A DNA stretch of 64,000 nucleotides from Hydractinia symbiolongicarpus (GCF_029227915.1 NC_079883.1:12338001-12402000), one strand, 5' to 3'. Positions 10,656 through 24,517 are shown, numbered from the stretch's first letter. Program-made: numbers and translations. The notes: generated by a model from the letters alone, not told the origin.

Positions 10656-10775
10656 GTCTACGGCCATACCACGATGAACACACCCGTTCTCGTCTGATCA
10701 CGGAAATTAAGCATCGTCGGGCCGGCATAGTACTTGGATGGGGGACCGCCTGGGAACTCCCGGTGTCGTAGGCTT
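10656..10775 (+). rRNA. 5S rRNA gene, copy 14
   Basis: G51A and G71C; the latter breaks a helix V pair. Same haplotype as copy 16, two units away. Confidence 0.95.
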
Positions 10776-11280
10776 TTCATTTTCATTTGTTGCCTTTTCA
10801 TTTCAATGGCGCTGTGATATATTTCTTGTCATAACAATTAAGGAACGTGGCGGTTGTTGAAAGTGTTTCCTATGACATTTTCCTACGACATTTTCAGGTG
10901 ATAGTACGAGAAAAAAGAGCTTTCAAATGCATACAAACTCGATCTATTGCCGATCATCCAATAACCCTGACGAAATGGCAAATAAAATAAAATTCCGCCG
11001 CCTTCCGAGGACTTATATCGCAATCACGTTTCGTAACAGCCAAGCGAGGTTTTACCTTAGCGTTAAAGTCACCACCGACATTTGGCCGCGCAACTATTCT
11101 AAGCTCATTCATTTTGACTTAAGGAGGGGGCGAGCGCGGACGCAGGCCCCCACTACCAGAAATTGTACGGTCGAGTTACTGACGTTTGCAGTAATCGGAG
11201 AGGTCAGTAACTCAAAGAAATTAAATAAAAAAATTTGATCACAACGTCAAAATAAATTGCACGTATTTGCCCCTACTAAT

Positions 11281-11400
11281 GTCTACGGCCATACCACGAT
11301 GAACACACCCGTTCTCGTCTGATCACGGAAGTTAAGCATCGTCGGGCCGGGATAGTACTTGGATGGGGGACCGCCTGGGAACTCCCGGTGTCGTAGGCTT
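11281..11400 (+). rRNA. 5S rRNA gene, copy 15
   Basis: Matches the consensus. Confidence 0.97.
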
Positions 11401-11905
11401 TTCATTTTCATTTGTTGCCTTTTCATTTCAATGGCGCTGTGATATATTTCTTGTTATAACAATTAAGGAACGTGGCGGTTGTTGAAAGTGTTTCCTATGA
11501 CATTTTCCTACGACATTTTCAGGTGATAGTACGAGAAAAAAGAGCTTTCAAATGCATACAAACTCGATCTATTGCCGATCATCCAATAACCCTGACGGAA
11601 TGGCAAATAAAATAAAATTCCGCCGCCTTCCGAGGACTTATATCGCAATCACGTTTCGTAACAGCCAAGCGAGGTTTTACCTTAGCGTTTAAGTCACCAC
11701 CGACATTTGGCCGCGCAACTATTCTAAGCTCATTCATTTTGACTTAAGGAGGGGGCGAGCGCGGACGCAGGCCCCCACTACCAGAAATTGTACGGTCGAG
11801 TTACTGACGTTTGCAGTAATCGCAGAGGTCAGTAACTCAAAGAAATTAAATAAAAAAATTTGATCACAACGTCAAAATAAATTGCACGTATTTGCCCCTA
11901 CTAAT

Positions 11906-12025
11906 GTCTACGGCCATACCACGATGAACACACCCGTTCTCGTCTGATCACGGAAATTAAGCATCGTCGGGCCGGCATAGTACTTGGATGGGGGACCGCC
12001 TGGGAACTCCCGGTGTCGTAGGCTT
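11906..12025 (+). rRNA. 5S rRNA gene, copy 16
   Basis: G51A and G71C, identical to copy 14. Confidence 0.95.
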
Positions 12026-12530
12026 TTCATTTTCATTTGTTGCCTTTTCATTTCAATGGCGCTGTGATATATTTCTTGTCATAACAATTAAGGAACGTGG
12101 CGGTTGTTGAAAGTGTTTCCTATGACATTTTCCTACGACATTTTCAGGTGATAGTACGAGAAAAAAGAGCTTTCAAATGCATACAAACTCGATCTATTGC
12201 CGATCATCCAATAACCCTGACGAAATGGCAAATAAAATAAAATTCCGCCGCCTTCCGAGGACTTATATCGCAATCACGTTTCGTAACAGCCAAGCGAGGT
12301 TTTACCTTAGCGTTTAAGTCACCACCGACATTTGGCCGCGCAACTATTCTAAGCTCATTCATTTTGACTTAAGGAGGGGGCGAGCGCGGACGCAGGCCCC
12401 CACTACCAGAAATTGTACGGTCGAGTTACTGACGTTTGCAGTAATCGCAGAGGTCAGTAACTCAAAGAAATTAAATAAAAAAATTTGATCACAACGTCAA
12501 AATAAATTGCACGTATTTGCCCCTACTAAT

Positions 12531-12650
12531 GTCTACGGCCATACCACGATGAACACACCCGTTCTCGTCTGATCACGGAAGTTAAGCATCGTCGGGCCGG
12601 GATAGTACTTGGATGGGGGACCGCCTGGGAACTCCCAGTGTCGTAGGCTT
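12531..12650 (+). rRNA. 5S rRNA gene, copy 17
   Basis: G107A (helix V), shared with copies 18 and 22. Confidence 0.96.
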
Positions 12651-13155
12651 TTCATTTTCATTTGTTGCCTTTTCATTTCAATGGCGCTGTGATATATTTC
12701 TTGTTATAACAATTAAGGAACGTGGCGGTTGTTGAAAGTGTTTCCTATGACATTTTCCTACGACATTTTCAGGTGATAGTACGAGAAAAAAGAGCTTTCA
12801 AATGCATACAAATTCGATCTATTGCCGATCATCCAATAACCCTGACGGAATGGCAAATAAAATAAAATTCCGCCGCCTTCCGAGGACTTATATCGCAATC
12901 ACGTTTCGTAACAGCCAAGCGAGGTTTTACCTTAGCGTTTAAGTCACCACCGACATTTGGCCGCGCAACTATTCTAAGCTCATTCATTTTGACTTAAGGA
13001 GGGGGCGAGCGCGGACGCAGGCCCCCACTACCAGAAATTGTACGGTCGAGTTACTGACGTTTGCAGTAATCGCAGAGGTCAGTAACTCAAAGAAATTAAA
13101 TAAAAAAATTTGATCACAACGTCAAAATAAATTGCACGTATTTGCCCCTACTAAT

Positions 13156-13275
13156 GTCTACGGCCATACCACGATGAACACACCCGTTCTCGTCTGATCA
13201 CGGAAGTTAAGCATCGTCGGGCCGGGATAGTACTTGGATGGGGGACCGCCTGGGAACTCCCAGTGTCGTAGGCTT
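13156..13275 (+). rRNA. 5S rRNA gene, copy 18
   Basis: G107A, as in copy 17; the following spacers also share AAATTCG. Confidence 0.96.
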
Positions 13276-13780
13276 TTCATTTTCATTTGTTGCCTTTTCA
13301 TTTCAATGGCGCTGTGATATATTTCTTGTTATAACAATTAAGGAACGTGGCGGTTGTTGAAAGTGTTTCCTATGACATTTTCCTACGACATTTTCAGGTG
13401 ATAGTACGAGAAAAAAGAGCTTTCAAATGCATACAAATTCGATCTATTGCCGATCATCCAATAACCCTGACGGAATGGCAAATAAAATAAAATTCCGCCG
13501 CCTTCCGAGGACTTATATCGCAATCACGTTTCGTAACAGCCAAGCGAGGTTTTACCTTAGCGTTTAAGTCACCACCGACATTTGGCCGCGCAACTATTCT
13601 AAGCTCATTCATTTTGACTTAAGGAGGGGGCGAGCGCGGACGCAGGCCCCCACTACCAGAAATTGTACGGTCGAGTTACTGACGTTTGCAGTAATCGCAG
13701 AGGTCAGTAACTCAAAGAAATTAAATAAAAAAATTTGATCACAACGTCAAAATAAATTGCACGTATTTGCCCCTACTAAT

Positions 13781-13900
13781 GTCTACGGCCATACCACGAT
13801 GAACACACCCGTTCTCGTCTGATCACGGAAGTTAAGCATCGTCGGGCCGGCATAGTACTTGGATGGGGGACCGCCTGGGAACTCCCGGTGTCGTAGGCTT
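13781..13900 (+). rRNA. 5S rRNA gene, copy 19
   Basis: G71C; its unit shares AAGTGCTTTC and CAAGTGAGG with that of copy 23. Confidence 0.95.
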
Positions 13901-14405
13901 TTCATTTTCATTTGTTGCCTTTTCATTTCAATGGCGCTGTGATATATTTCTTGTTATAACAATTAAGGAACGTGGCGGTTGTTGAAAGTGTTTCCTATGA
14001 CATTTTCCTACGACATTTTCAGGTGATAGTACGAGAAAAAAGTGCTTTCAAATGCATACAAACTCGATCTATTGCCGATCATCCAATAACCCTGACGGAA
14101 TGGCAAATAAAATAAAATTCCGCCGCCTTCCGAGGACTTATATCGCAATCACGTTTCGTAACAGCCAAGTGAGGTTTTACCTTAGCGTTTAAGTCACCAC
14201 CGACATTTGGCCGCGCAACTATTCTAAGCTCATTCATTTTGACTTAAGGAGGGGGCGAGCGCGGACGCAGGCCCCCACTACCAGAAATTGTACGGTCGAG
14301 TTACTGACGTTTGCAGTAATCGCAGAGGTCAGTAACTCAAAGCAATTAAATAAAAAAATTTGATCACAACGTCAAAATAAATTGCACGTATTTGCCCCTA
14401 CTAAT

Positions 14406-14525
14406 GTCTACGGCCATACCACGATGAACACACCCGTTCTCGTATGATTACGGAAGTTAAGCATCGTCGGGCCGGGATAGTACTTGGATGGGGGACCGCC
14501 TGGGAACTCCCGGTGTCGTAGGCTT
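14406..14525 (+). rRNA. 5S rRNA gene, copy 20
   Basis: C39A and C44T. Confidence 0.95.
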
Positions 14526-15030
14526 TTCATTTTCATTTGTTGCCTTTTCATTTCAATGGCGCTGTGATATATTTCTTGTTATAACAATTAAGGAACGTGG
14601 CGGTTGTTGAAAGTGTTTCCTATGACATTTTCCTACGACATTTTCAGGTGAGAGTACGAGAAAAAAGTGCTTTCAAATGCATACAAACTCGATCTATTGC
14701 CGATCATCCAATAACCCTGACGGAATGGCAAATAAAATAAAATTCCGCCGCCTTTCGAGGACTTATAGCGCAATCACGTTTCGTAACAGCCAAGCGAGGT
14801 TTTACCTTAGCGTTTAAGTCACCACCGACATTTGGCCGCGCAACTATTCTAAGCTCATTCATTTTGACTTAAGGAGGGGGCGAGCGCGGACGCAGGCCCC
14901 CACTACCAGAAGTTGTACGGTCGAGTTACTGACGTTTGCAGTAATCGCAGAGGTCAGTAACTCAAAGCAATTAAATAAAAAAATTTGATCACAACGTCAA
15001 AATAAATTGCACGTATTTGCCCCTACTAAT

Positions 15031-15150
15031 GTCTACGGCCATACCACGATGAACACACCCGTTCTCGTCTGATTACGGAAGTTAAGCATCGGCGGGCCGG
15101 GATAGTACTTGGATGGGGGACCGCCTGGGAACTCCCGGTGTCGTAGGCTT
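15031..15150 (+). rRNA. 5S rRNA gene, copy 21
   Basis: C44T and T62G (box A), shared with copy 26. Confidence 0.95.
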
Positions 15151-15655
15151 TTCATTTTCATTTGTTGCCTTTTCATTTCAATGGCGCTGTGATATATTTC
15201 TTGTTATAACAATTAAGGAACGTGGCGGTTGTTGAAAGTGTTTCCTATGACATTTTCCTACGACATTTTCAGGTGATAGTACGAGAAAAAAGAGCTTTCA
15301 AATGCATACAAACTCGATCTATTGCCGATCATCCAATAACCCTGACGGAATGGCAAATAAAATAAAATTCCGCCGCCTTCCGAGGACTTATATCGCAATC
15401 ACGTTTTGTAACAGCCAAGCGAGGTTTTACCTTAGCGTTTAAGTCACCACCGACATTTGGCCGCGCAACTATTCTAAGCTCATTCATTTTGACTTAAGGA
15501 GGGGGCGAGCGCGGACGCAGGCCCCCACTACCAGAAATTGTACGGTCGAGTTACTGACTTTTGCAGTAATCGCAGAGGTCAGTAACTCTAAGAAATTAAA
15601 TAAAAAAATTTGATCACAACGTCAAAATAAATTGCACGTATTTGCCCCTACTAAT

Positions 15656-15775
15656 GTCTACGGCCATACCACGATGAACACACCTGTTCTCGTCTGATCA
15701 CGGAAGTTAAGCATCGTCGGGCCGGGATAGTACTTGGATGGGGGACCGCCTGGGAACTCCCAGTGTCGTAGGCTT
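15656..15775 (+). rRNA. 5S rRNA gene, copy 22
   Basis: C30T and G107A. Confidence 0.95.
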
Positions 15776-16280
15776 TTCATTTTCATTTGTTGCCTTTTCA
15801 TTTCAATGGCGCTGTGATATATTTCTTGTTATAACAATTAAGGAACGTGGCGGTTGTTGAAAGTGTTTCCTATGACATTTTCCTACGACATTTTCAGGTG
15901 ATAGTACGAGAAAAAAGAGCTTTCAAATGCATACAAATTCGATCTATTGCCGATCATCCAATAACCCTGACGGAATGGCAAATAAAATAAAATTCCGCCG
16001 CCTTCCGAGGACTTATATCGCAATCACGTTTCGTAACAGCCAAGCGAGGTTTTACCTTAGCGTTTAAGTCACCACCGACATTTGGCCGCGCAACTATTCT
16101 AAGCTCATTCATTTTGACTTAAGGAGGGGGCGAGCGCGGACGCAGGCCCCCACTACCAGAAATTGTACGGTCGAGTTACTGACGTTTGCAGTAATCGCAG
16201 AGGTCAGTAACTCAAAGAAATTAAATAAAAAAATTTGATCACAACGTCAAAATAAATTGCACGTATTTGCCCCTACTAAT

Positions 16281-16400
16281 GTCTACGGCCATACCACGAT
16301 GAACACACCCGTTCTCGTCTGATCACGGAAGTTAAGCATCGTCGGGCCGGCATAGTACTTGGATGGGGGACCGCCTGGGAACTCCCGGTGTCGTAGGCTT
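16281..16400 (+). rRNA. 5S rRNA gene, copy 23
   Basis: G71C; the unit repeats that of copy 19. Confidence 0.95.
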
Positions 16401-16905
16401 TTCATTTTCATTTGTTGCCTTTTCATTTCAATGGCGCTGTGATATATTTCTTGTTATAACAATTAAGGAACGTGGCGGTTGTTGAAAGTGTTTCCTATGA
16501 CATTTTCCTACGACATTTTCAGGTGATAGTACGAGAAAAAAGTGCTTTCAAATGCATACAAACTCGATCTATTGCCGATCATCCAATAACCCTGACGGAA
16601 TGGCAAATAAAATAAAATTCCGCCGCCTTCCGAGGACTTATATCGCAATCACGTTTCGTAACAGCCAAGTGAGGTTTTACCTTAGCGTTTAAGTCACCAC
16701 CGACATTTGGCCGCGCAACTATTCTAAGCTCATTCATTTTGACTTAAGGAGGGGGCGAGCGCGGACGCAGGCCCCCACTACCAGAAATTGTACGGTCGAG
16801 TTACTGACGTTTGCAGTAATCGCAGAGGTCAGTAACTCAAAGCAATTAAATAAAAAAATTTGATCACAACGTCAAAATAAATTGCACGTATTTGCCCCTA
16901 CTAAT

Positions 16906-17025
16906 GTCTACGGCCATACCACGATGAACACACCCGCTCTCGTCTGATCACGGAAGTTAAGCATCGTCGGGCCGGGATAGTACTTGGATGGGGGACCGCC
17001 TGTGAACTGCCGGTGTCGTAGGCTT
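16906..17025 (+). rRNA. 5S rRNA gene, copy 24
   Basis: T32C, G98T and C104G. The last two are shared with copy 33. Confidence 0.94.
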
Positions 17026-17530
17026 TTCATTTTCATTTGTTGCCTTTTCATTTCAATGGCGCTGTGATATATTTCTTGTCATAACAATTAAGGAACGTGG
17101 CGGTTGTTGAAAGTGTTTCCTATGACATTTTCCTACGACATTTTCAGGTGATAGAACGAGAAAAAAGAGCTTTCAAATGCATACAAACTCGATCTATTGC
17201 CGATCATCCAATAACCCTGACGGAATGGCAAATAAAATAAAATTCCGCCGCCTTCCGAGGACTTATATCGCAATCACGTTTCGTAACAGCCAAGCGAGGT
17301 TTTACCTTAGCGTTTAAGTCACCACCGACATTTGGCCGCGCAACTATTCTAAGCTCATTCATTTTGACTTAAGGAGGGGGCGAGCGCGGACGCAGGCCCC
17401 CACTACCAGAAATTGTACGGTCGAGTTACTGACGTTTGCAGTAATCGCAGAGGTCAGTAACTCAAAGAAATTAAATAAAAAAATTTGATCACAACGTCAA
17501 AATAAATTGCACGTATTTGCCCCTACTAAT

Positions 17531-17649
17531 GTCTACGGCCATACCACGATGAACACACCCGTTCTCGTCTGATCACGGAAGTTAAGCATCGTCGGGCCGG
17601 GATAGTACTTGGATGGGGGACCGCCTGGGAACTCCCGTGTCGTAGGCTT
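17531..17649 (+). rRNA. 5S rRNA gene, copy 25 (1-nt deletion)
   Basis: One G of the GG at 107-108 is missing (helix V). The following spacer lacks one more base, in GCCTTTT. Confidence 0.93.
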
Positions 17650-18153
17650 TTCATTTTCATTTGTTGTTTTTCATTTCAATGGCGCTGTGATATATTTCTT
17701 GTTATAACAGTTAAGGAACGTGGCGGTTGTTGAAAGTGTTTCCTATGAGATTTTCCTACGACATTTTCAGGTGATAGTACGAGAAAAAAGAGCTTTCAAA
17801 TGCATACAAACTAGATCTATTGCCGATCATCCAATAACCCTGACGGAATGGCAAATAAAATAAAATTCCGCCGCCTTCCGAGGACTTATATCGCAATCAC
17901 GTTTCGTAACAGCCAAGCGAGGTTTTACCTTAGCGTTTAAGTCACCACCGACATTTGGCCGCGCAACTATTCTAAGCTCATTCATTTTGACTTAAGGAGG
18001 GGGCGAGCGCGGACGCAGGCCCCCACTACCAGAAATTGTACGGTCAAGTTACTGACGTTTGCAGTAATCGCAGAGGTCAGTAACTCAAAGAAATTAAATA
18101 AAAATATTTGATCACAACGTCAAAATAAATTGCACGTATTTGCCCCTACTAAT

Positions 18154-18273
18154 GTCTACGGCCATACCACGATGAACACACCCGTTCTCGTCTGATTACG
18201 GAAGTTAAGCATCGGCGGGCCGGGATAGTACTTGGATGGGGGACCGCCTGGGAACTCCCGGTGTCGTAGGCTT
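18154..18273 (+). rRNA. 5S rRNA gene, copy 26
   Basis: C44T and T62G, as in copy 21. Confidence 0.95.
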
Positions 18274-18778
18274 TTCATTTTCATTTGTTGCCTTTTCATT
18301 TCAATGGCGCTGTGATATATTTCTTGTTATAACAATTAAGGAACGTGGCGGTTGTTGAAAGTGTTTCCTATGACATTTTCCTACGACATTTTCAGGTGAT
18401 AGTACGAGAAAAAAGAGCTTTCAAATGCATACAAACTCGATCTATTGCCGATCATCCAATAACCCTGACGGAATGGCAAATAAAATAAAATTCCGCCGCC
18501 TTCCGAGGACTTATATCGCAATCACGTTTCGTAACAGCCAAGCGAGGTTTTACCTTAGCGTTTAAGTCACCACCGACATTTGGCCGCGCAACTATTCTAA
18601 GCTTATTCATTTTGACTTAAGGAGGGGGCGAGCGCGGACGCAGGCCCCCACTACCAGAAATTGTACGGTCGAGTTACTGACGTTTGCAGTAATCGCAGAG
18701 GTCAGTAACTCAAAGAAATTAAATAAAAAAATTTGATCACAACGTCAAAATAAATTGCACGTATTTGCCCCTACTAAT

Positions 18779-18898
18779 GTCTACGGCCATACCACGATGA
18801 ACACACCCGTTCTCGTCTGATCACGGAAGTTAAGCATCGTCGGGCCGGCATAGTACTTGGATGGGGGACCGCCTGGGAACTCCCGGTGTCGTAGGCTT
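18779..18898 (+). rRNA. 5S rRNA gene, copy 27
   Basis: G71C. Confidence 0.95.
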
Positions 18899-19403
18899 TT
18901 CATTTTCATTTGTTGCCTTTTCATTTCAATGGCGCTGTGATATATTTCTTGTTATAACAATTAAGGAACGTGGCGGTTGTTGAAAGTGTTTCCTATGACA
19001 TTTTCCTACGACATTTTCAGGTGATAGTACGAGAAAAAAGTGCTTTCAAATGCATACAAACTCGATCTATTGCCGATCATCCAATAACCCTGACGGAATG
19101 GCAAATAAAATAAAATTCCGCCGCCTTTCGAGGACTTATATCGCAATCACGTTTCGTAACAGCCAAGCGAGGTTTTACCTTAGCGATTAAGTCACCACCG
19201 ACATTTGGCCGCGCAACTATTCTAAGCTCATTCATTTTGACTTAAGGAGGGGGCGAGCGCGGACGCAGGCCCCCACTACCAGAAATTGTACGGTCGAGTT
19301 ACTGACGTTTGCAGTAATCGCAGAGGTCAGTAACTCAAAGAAATTAAATAAAAAAATTTGATCACAACGTCAAAATAAATTGCACGTATTTGCCCCTACT
19401 AAT

Positions 19404-19522
19404 GTCTACGGCCATACCACGATGAACACACCCGTTCTCGTCTGATCACGGAAGTTAAGCATCGTCGGGCCGGGAAGTACTTGGATGGGGGACCGCCTGG
19501 GAACTCCCGGTGTCGTAGGCTT
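19404..19522 (+). rRNA. 5S rRNA gene, copy 28 (1-nt deletion)
   Basis: T73 is missing (GGGAAGTAC). Shared with copies 30 and 32, two units apart each time. Confidence 0.93.
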
Positions 19523-20027
19523 TTCATTTTCATTTGTTGCCTTTTCATTTCAATGGCGCTGTGATATATTTCTTGTTATAACAATTAAGGAACGTGGCGG
19601 TTGTTGAAAGTGTTTCCTATGACATTTTCCTACGACATTTTCAGGTTATAGTACGAGAAAAAAGAGCTTTCAAATGCATACAAACTCGATCTATTGCCGA
19701 TCATCCAATAACCCTGACGGAATGGCAAATAAAATAAAATTCCGCCGCCTTCCGAGGACTTATATCGCAATCACGTTTCGTAACAGCCAAGCGAGGTTTT
19801 ACCTTAGCGTTTAAGTCACCACCGACATTTGGCCGCGCAACTATTCTAAGCTCATTCATTTTGACTTAAGGAGGGGGCGAGCGCGGACGCAGGCCCCCAC
19901 TACCAGAATTTGTACGGTCGAGTTACTGACTTTTGCAGTAATCGCAGAGGTCAGTAACTCTAAGAAATTAAATAAAAAAATTTGATCACAACGTCAAAAT
20001 AAATTGCACGTATTTGCCCCTACTAAT

Positions 20028-20147
20028 GTCTACGGCCATACCACGATGAACACACCCGTTCTCGTCTGATCACGGAAGTTAAGCATCGTCGGGCCGGGAT
20101 AGTACTTGGATGGGGAACCGCCTGGGAACTCCCGGTGTCGTAGGCTT
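20028..20147 (+). rRNA. 5S rRNA gene, copy 29
   Basis: G89A (box C), shared with copy 31. Confidence 0.95.
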
Positions 20148-20652
20148 TTCATTTTCATTTGTTGCCTTTTCATTTCAATGGCGCTGTGATATATTTCTTG
20201 TTATAACAATTAAGGAACGTGGCGGTTGTTGAAAGTGTTTCCTATGACATTTTCCTACGACATTTTCAGGTGATAGTACGAGAAAAAAGAGCTTTCAAAT
20301 GCATACAAACTCGATCTATTGCCGATCATCCAATAACCCTGACGGAATGGCAAATAAAATAAAATTCCGCCGCCTTCCGAGGACTTATATCGCAATCACG
20401 TTTCGTAACAGCCAAGCGAGGTTTTACCTTAGCGTTTAAGTCACCACCGACATTCGGCCGCGCAACTATTCTAAGCTCATTCATTTTGACTTAAGGAGGG
20501 GGCGAGCGCGGACGCAGGCCCCCACTACCAGAAATTGTACGGTCGAGTTACTGACGTTTGCAGTAATCGCAGAGGTCAGTAACTCAAAGAAATTAAATAA
20601 AAAAATTTGATCACAACGTCAAAATAAATTGCACGTATTTGCCCCTACTAAT

Positions 20653-20771
20653 GTCTACGGCCATACCACGATGAGCACACCCGTTCTCGTCTGATCACGG
20701 AAGTTAAGCATCGTCGGGCCGGGAAGTACTTGGATGGGGGACCGCCTGGGAACTCCCGGTGTCGTAGGCTT
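20653..20771 (+). rRNA. 5S rRNA gene, copy 30 (1-nt deletion)
   Basis: A23G and T73 missing. Confidence 0.93.
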
Positions 20772-21276
20772 TTCATTTTCATTTGTTGCCTTTTCATTTC
20801 AATGGCGCTGTGATATATTTCTTGTTATAACAATTAAGGAACGTGGCGGTTGTTGAAAGTGTTTCCTATGATATTTTCCTACGACATTTTCAGGTTATAG
20901 TACGAGAAAAAAGAGCTTTCAAATGCATACAAACTCGATCTATTGCCGATCATCCAATAACCCTGACGGAATGGCAAATAAAATAAAATTCCGCCGCCTT
21001 CCGAGGACTTATATCGCAATCACGTTTCGTAACAGCCAAGCGAGGTTTTACCTTAGCGTTTAAGTCACCACCGACATTTGGCCGCGCAACTATTCTAAGC
21101 TCATTCATTTTGACTTAAGGAGGGGGCGAGCGCGGACGCAGGCCCCCACTACCAGAAATTGTACGGTCGAGTTACTGACTTTTGCAGTAATCGCAGAGGT
21201 CAGTAACTCTAAGAAATTAAATAAAAAAATTTGATCACAACGTCAAAATAAATTGCACGTATTTGCCCCTACTAAT

Positions 21277-21396
21277 GTCTACGGCCATACCACGATGAAC
21301 ACACCCGTTCTCGTCTGATCACGGAAGTTAAGCATCGTCGGGCCGGGATAGTACTTGGATGGGGAACCGCCTGGGAACTCCCGGTGTCGTAGGCTT
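21277..21396 (+). rRNA. 5S rRNA gene, copy 31
   Basis: G89A. Confidence 0.95.
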
Positions 21397-21901
21397 TTCA
21401 TTTTCATTTGTTGCCTTTTCATTTCAATGGCGCTGTGATATATTTCTTGTTATAACAATTAAGGAACGTGGCGGTTGTTGAAAGTGTTTCCTATGACATT
21501 TTCCTACGACATTTTCAGGTGATAGTACGAGAAAAAAGAGCTTTCAAATGCATACAAACTCGATCTATTGCCGATCATCCAATAACCCTGACGGAATGGC
21601 AAATAAAATAAAATTCCGCCGCCTTCCGAGGACTTATATCGCAATCATGTTTCGTAACTGCCAAGCGAGGTTTTACCTTAGCGTTTAAGTCACCACCGAC
21701 ATTCGGCCGCGCAACTATTCTAAGCTCATTCATTTTGACTTAAGGAGGGGGCGAGCGCGGACGCAGGCCCCCACTACCAGAAATTGTACGGTCGAGTTAC
21801 TGACGTTTGCAGTAATCGCAGAGGTCAGTAACTCAAAGAAATTAAATAAAAAAATTTGATCACAACGTCAAAATAAATTGCACGTATTTGCCCCTACTAA
21901 T

Positions 21902-22020
21902 GTCTACGGCCATACCACGATGAACACACCCGTTCTCGTCTGATCACGGAAGTTAAGCATCGTCGGGCCGGGAAGTACTTGGATGGGGGACCGCCTGGGA
22001 ACTCCCGGTGTCGTAGGCTT
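21902..22020 (+). rRNA. 5S rRNA gene, copy 32 (1-nt deletion)
   Basis: T73 missing. Confidence 0.93.
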
Positions 22021-22525
22021 TTCATTTTCATTTGTTGCCTTTTCATTTCAATGGCGCTGTGATATATTTCTTGTTATAACAATTAAGGAACGTGGCGGTT
22101 GTTGAAAGTGTTTCCTATGACATTTTCCTACGACATTTTCAGGTGATAGTATGAGAAAAAAGAGCTTTCAAATGCATACAAACTCGATCTATTGCCGATC
22201 ATCCAATAACCCTGACGGAATGGCAAATAAAATAAAATTCCGCCGCCTTCCGAGGACTTATATCGCAATCACGTTTCGTAACAGCCAAGCGAGGTTTTAC
22301 CTTAGCGTTTAAGTCACCACCGACATTTGGCCACGCAACTATTCTAAGCTCATTCATTTTGACTTAAGGAGGGGGCGAGCGCGGACGCAGGACCCCACTA
22401 CCAGAAATTGTACGGTCGAGTTACTGACGTTTGCAGTAATCGCAGAGGTCAGTAACTCAAAGAAATTAATCAAAAAAATTTGATCACAACGTCAAAATAA
22501 ATTGCACGTATTTGCCCCTACTAAC

Positions 22526-22645
22526 GTCTACGGCCATACCACGATGAACACACCCGTTCTCGTCTGATCACGGAAGTTAAGCATCGTCGGGCCGGGATAG
22601 TACTTGGATGGGGGACCGCCTGTGAACTGCCGGTGTCGTAGGCTT
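22526..22645 (+). rRNA. 5S rRNA gene, copy 33
   Basis: G98T and C104G, as in copy 24. Confidence 0.94.
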
Positions 22646-23150
22646 TTCATTTTCATTTGTTGCCTTTTCATTTTAATGGCGCTGTGATATATTTCTTGTC
22701 ATAACAATTAAGGAACGTGGCGGTTGTTGAAAGTGTTTCCTATGACATTTTCCTACGACATTTTCAGGTGATAGTACGAGAAAAAAGAGCTTTCAAATGC
22801 ATACAAACTCGATCTATTGCCGATCATCCAATAACCCTGACGGAATGGCAAATAAAATAAAATTCCGCCGCCTTCCGAGGACTTATATCGCAATCACGTT
22901 TCGTAACAGCCAAGCGAGGTTTTACCTTAGCGTTTAAGTCACCACCGACATTTGGCCGCGCAACTATTCTAAGCTCATTCATTTTGACTTAAGGAGGGGG
23001 CGAGCGCGGACGCAGGCCCCCACTACCAGAAATTGTACGGTCGAGTTACTGACGTTTGCAGTAATCGCAGAGGTCAGTAACTCAAAGAAATTAAATAAAA
23101 AAATTTGATCACAACGTCAAAATAAATTGCACGTATTTGCCCCTACTAAT

Positions 23151-23269
23151 GTCTACTGCCATACCACGATGAACACACCCGTTCTCATCTGATCACGGAA
23201 GTTAAGCATCGTCGGGCCGGGATAGTACTTGGATGGGGGACCGCCTGGGAACTCCCGTGTCGTAGGCTT
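23151..23269 (+). rRNA. 5S rRNA gene, copy 34 (1-nt deletion)
   Basis: G7T, G37A and one G of 107-108 missing. Confidence 0.93.
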
Positions 23270-23774
23270 TTCATTTTCATTTGTTGCCTTTTCATTTCAA
23301 TGGCGCTGTGATATATTTCTTGTTATAACAATTAAGGAACGTGGCGGTTGTTGAAAGTGTTTCCTATGACATTTTCCTACGACATTTTCAGGTGATAGTA
23401 CGAGAAAAAAGAGCTTTCAAATGCATACAAACTAGATCTATTGCCGATCATCCAATAACCCTGACGGAATGGCAAATAAAATAAAATTCCGCCGCCTTCC
23501 GAGGACTTATATCGCAATCACGTTTCGTAACAGCCAAGCGAGGTTTTACCTTAGCGTTTAAGTCAGTACCGACATTTGGCCGCGCAACTATTCTAAGCTC
23601 ATTCATTTTGACTTAAGGAGGGGGCGAGCGCGGACGCAGGCCCCCACTACCAGAAATTGTACGGTCGAGTTACTGACGTTTGCAGTAATCGCAGAGGTCA
23701 GTAACTCAAAGAAATTAAATAAAAAAATTTGATCACAACGTCAAAATAAATTGCACGTATTTGCCCCTACTAAT

Positions 23775-23893
23775 GTCTACTGCCATACCACGATGAACAC
23801 ACCCGTTCTCGTCTGATCACGGAAGTTAAGCATCGTCGGGCCGGGATAGTACTTGGATGGGGGACCGCCTGGGAACTCCCGTGTCGTAGGCTT
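23775..23893 (+). rRNA. 5S rRNA gene, copy 35 (1-nt deletion)
   Basis: G7T and one G of 107-108 missing; a near-identical neighbour of copy 34. Confidence 0.93.
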
Positions 23894-24398
23894 TTCATTT
23901 TCATTTGTTGCCTTTTCATTTCAATGGCGCTGTGATATATTTCTTGTTATAACAATTAAGGAACGTGGCGGTTGTTGAAAGTGTTTCCTATGACATTTTC
24001 CTACGACATTTTCAGGTGATAGTACGAGAAAAAAGAGCTTTCAAATGCATACAAACTAGATCTATTGCCGATCATCCAATAACCCTGACGGAATGGCAAA
24101 TAAAATAAAATTCCGCCGCCTTCCGAGGACTTATATCGCAATCACGTTTCGTAACAGCCAAGCGAGGTTTTACCTTAGCGTTTAAGTCAGTACCGACATT
24201 TGGCCGCGCAACTATTCTAAGCTCATTCATTTTGACTTAAGGAGGGGGCGAGCGCGGACGCAGGCCCCCACTACCAGAAATTGTACGGTCGAGTTACTGA
24301 CGTTTGCAGTAATCGCAGAGGTCAGTAACTCAAAAAAATTAAATAAAAAAATTTGATCAAAACGTCAAAATAAATTGCACGTATTTACCCCTACTAAT

Positions 24399-24517
24399 GT
24401 CTACGGCCATACCACGATGAACACACCCGTTCTCGTCTGATCACGGAAGTTAAGCATCGTCGGGCCGGGATAGTACTTGGATGGGGGACCGCCTGGGAAC
24501 TCCCGTGTCGTAGGCTT
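24399..24517 (+). rRNA. 5S rRNA gene, copy 36 (1-nt deletion)
   Basis: One G of 107-108 missing. Confidence 0.93.
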
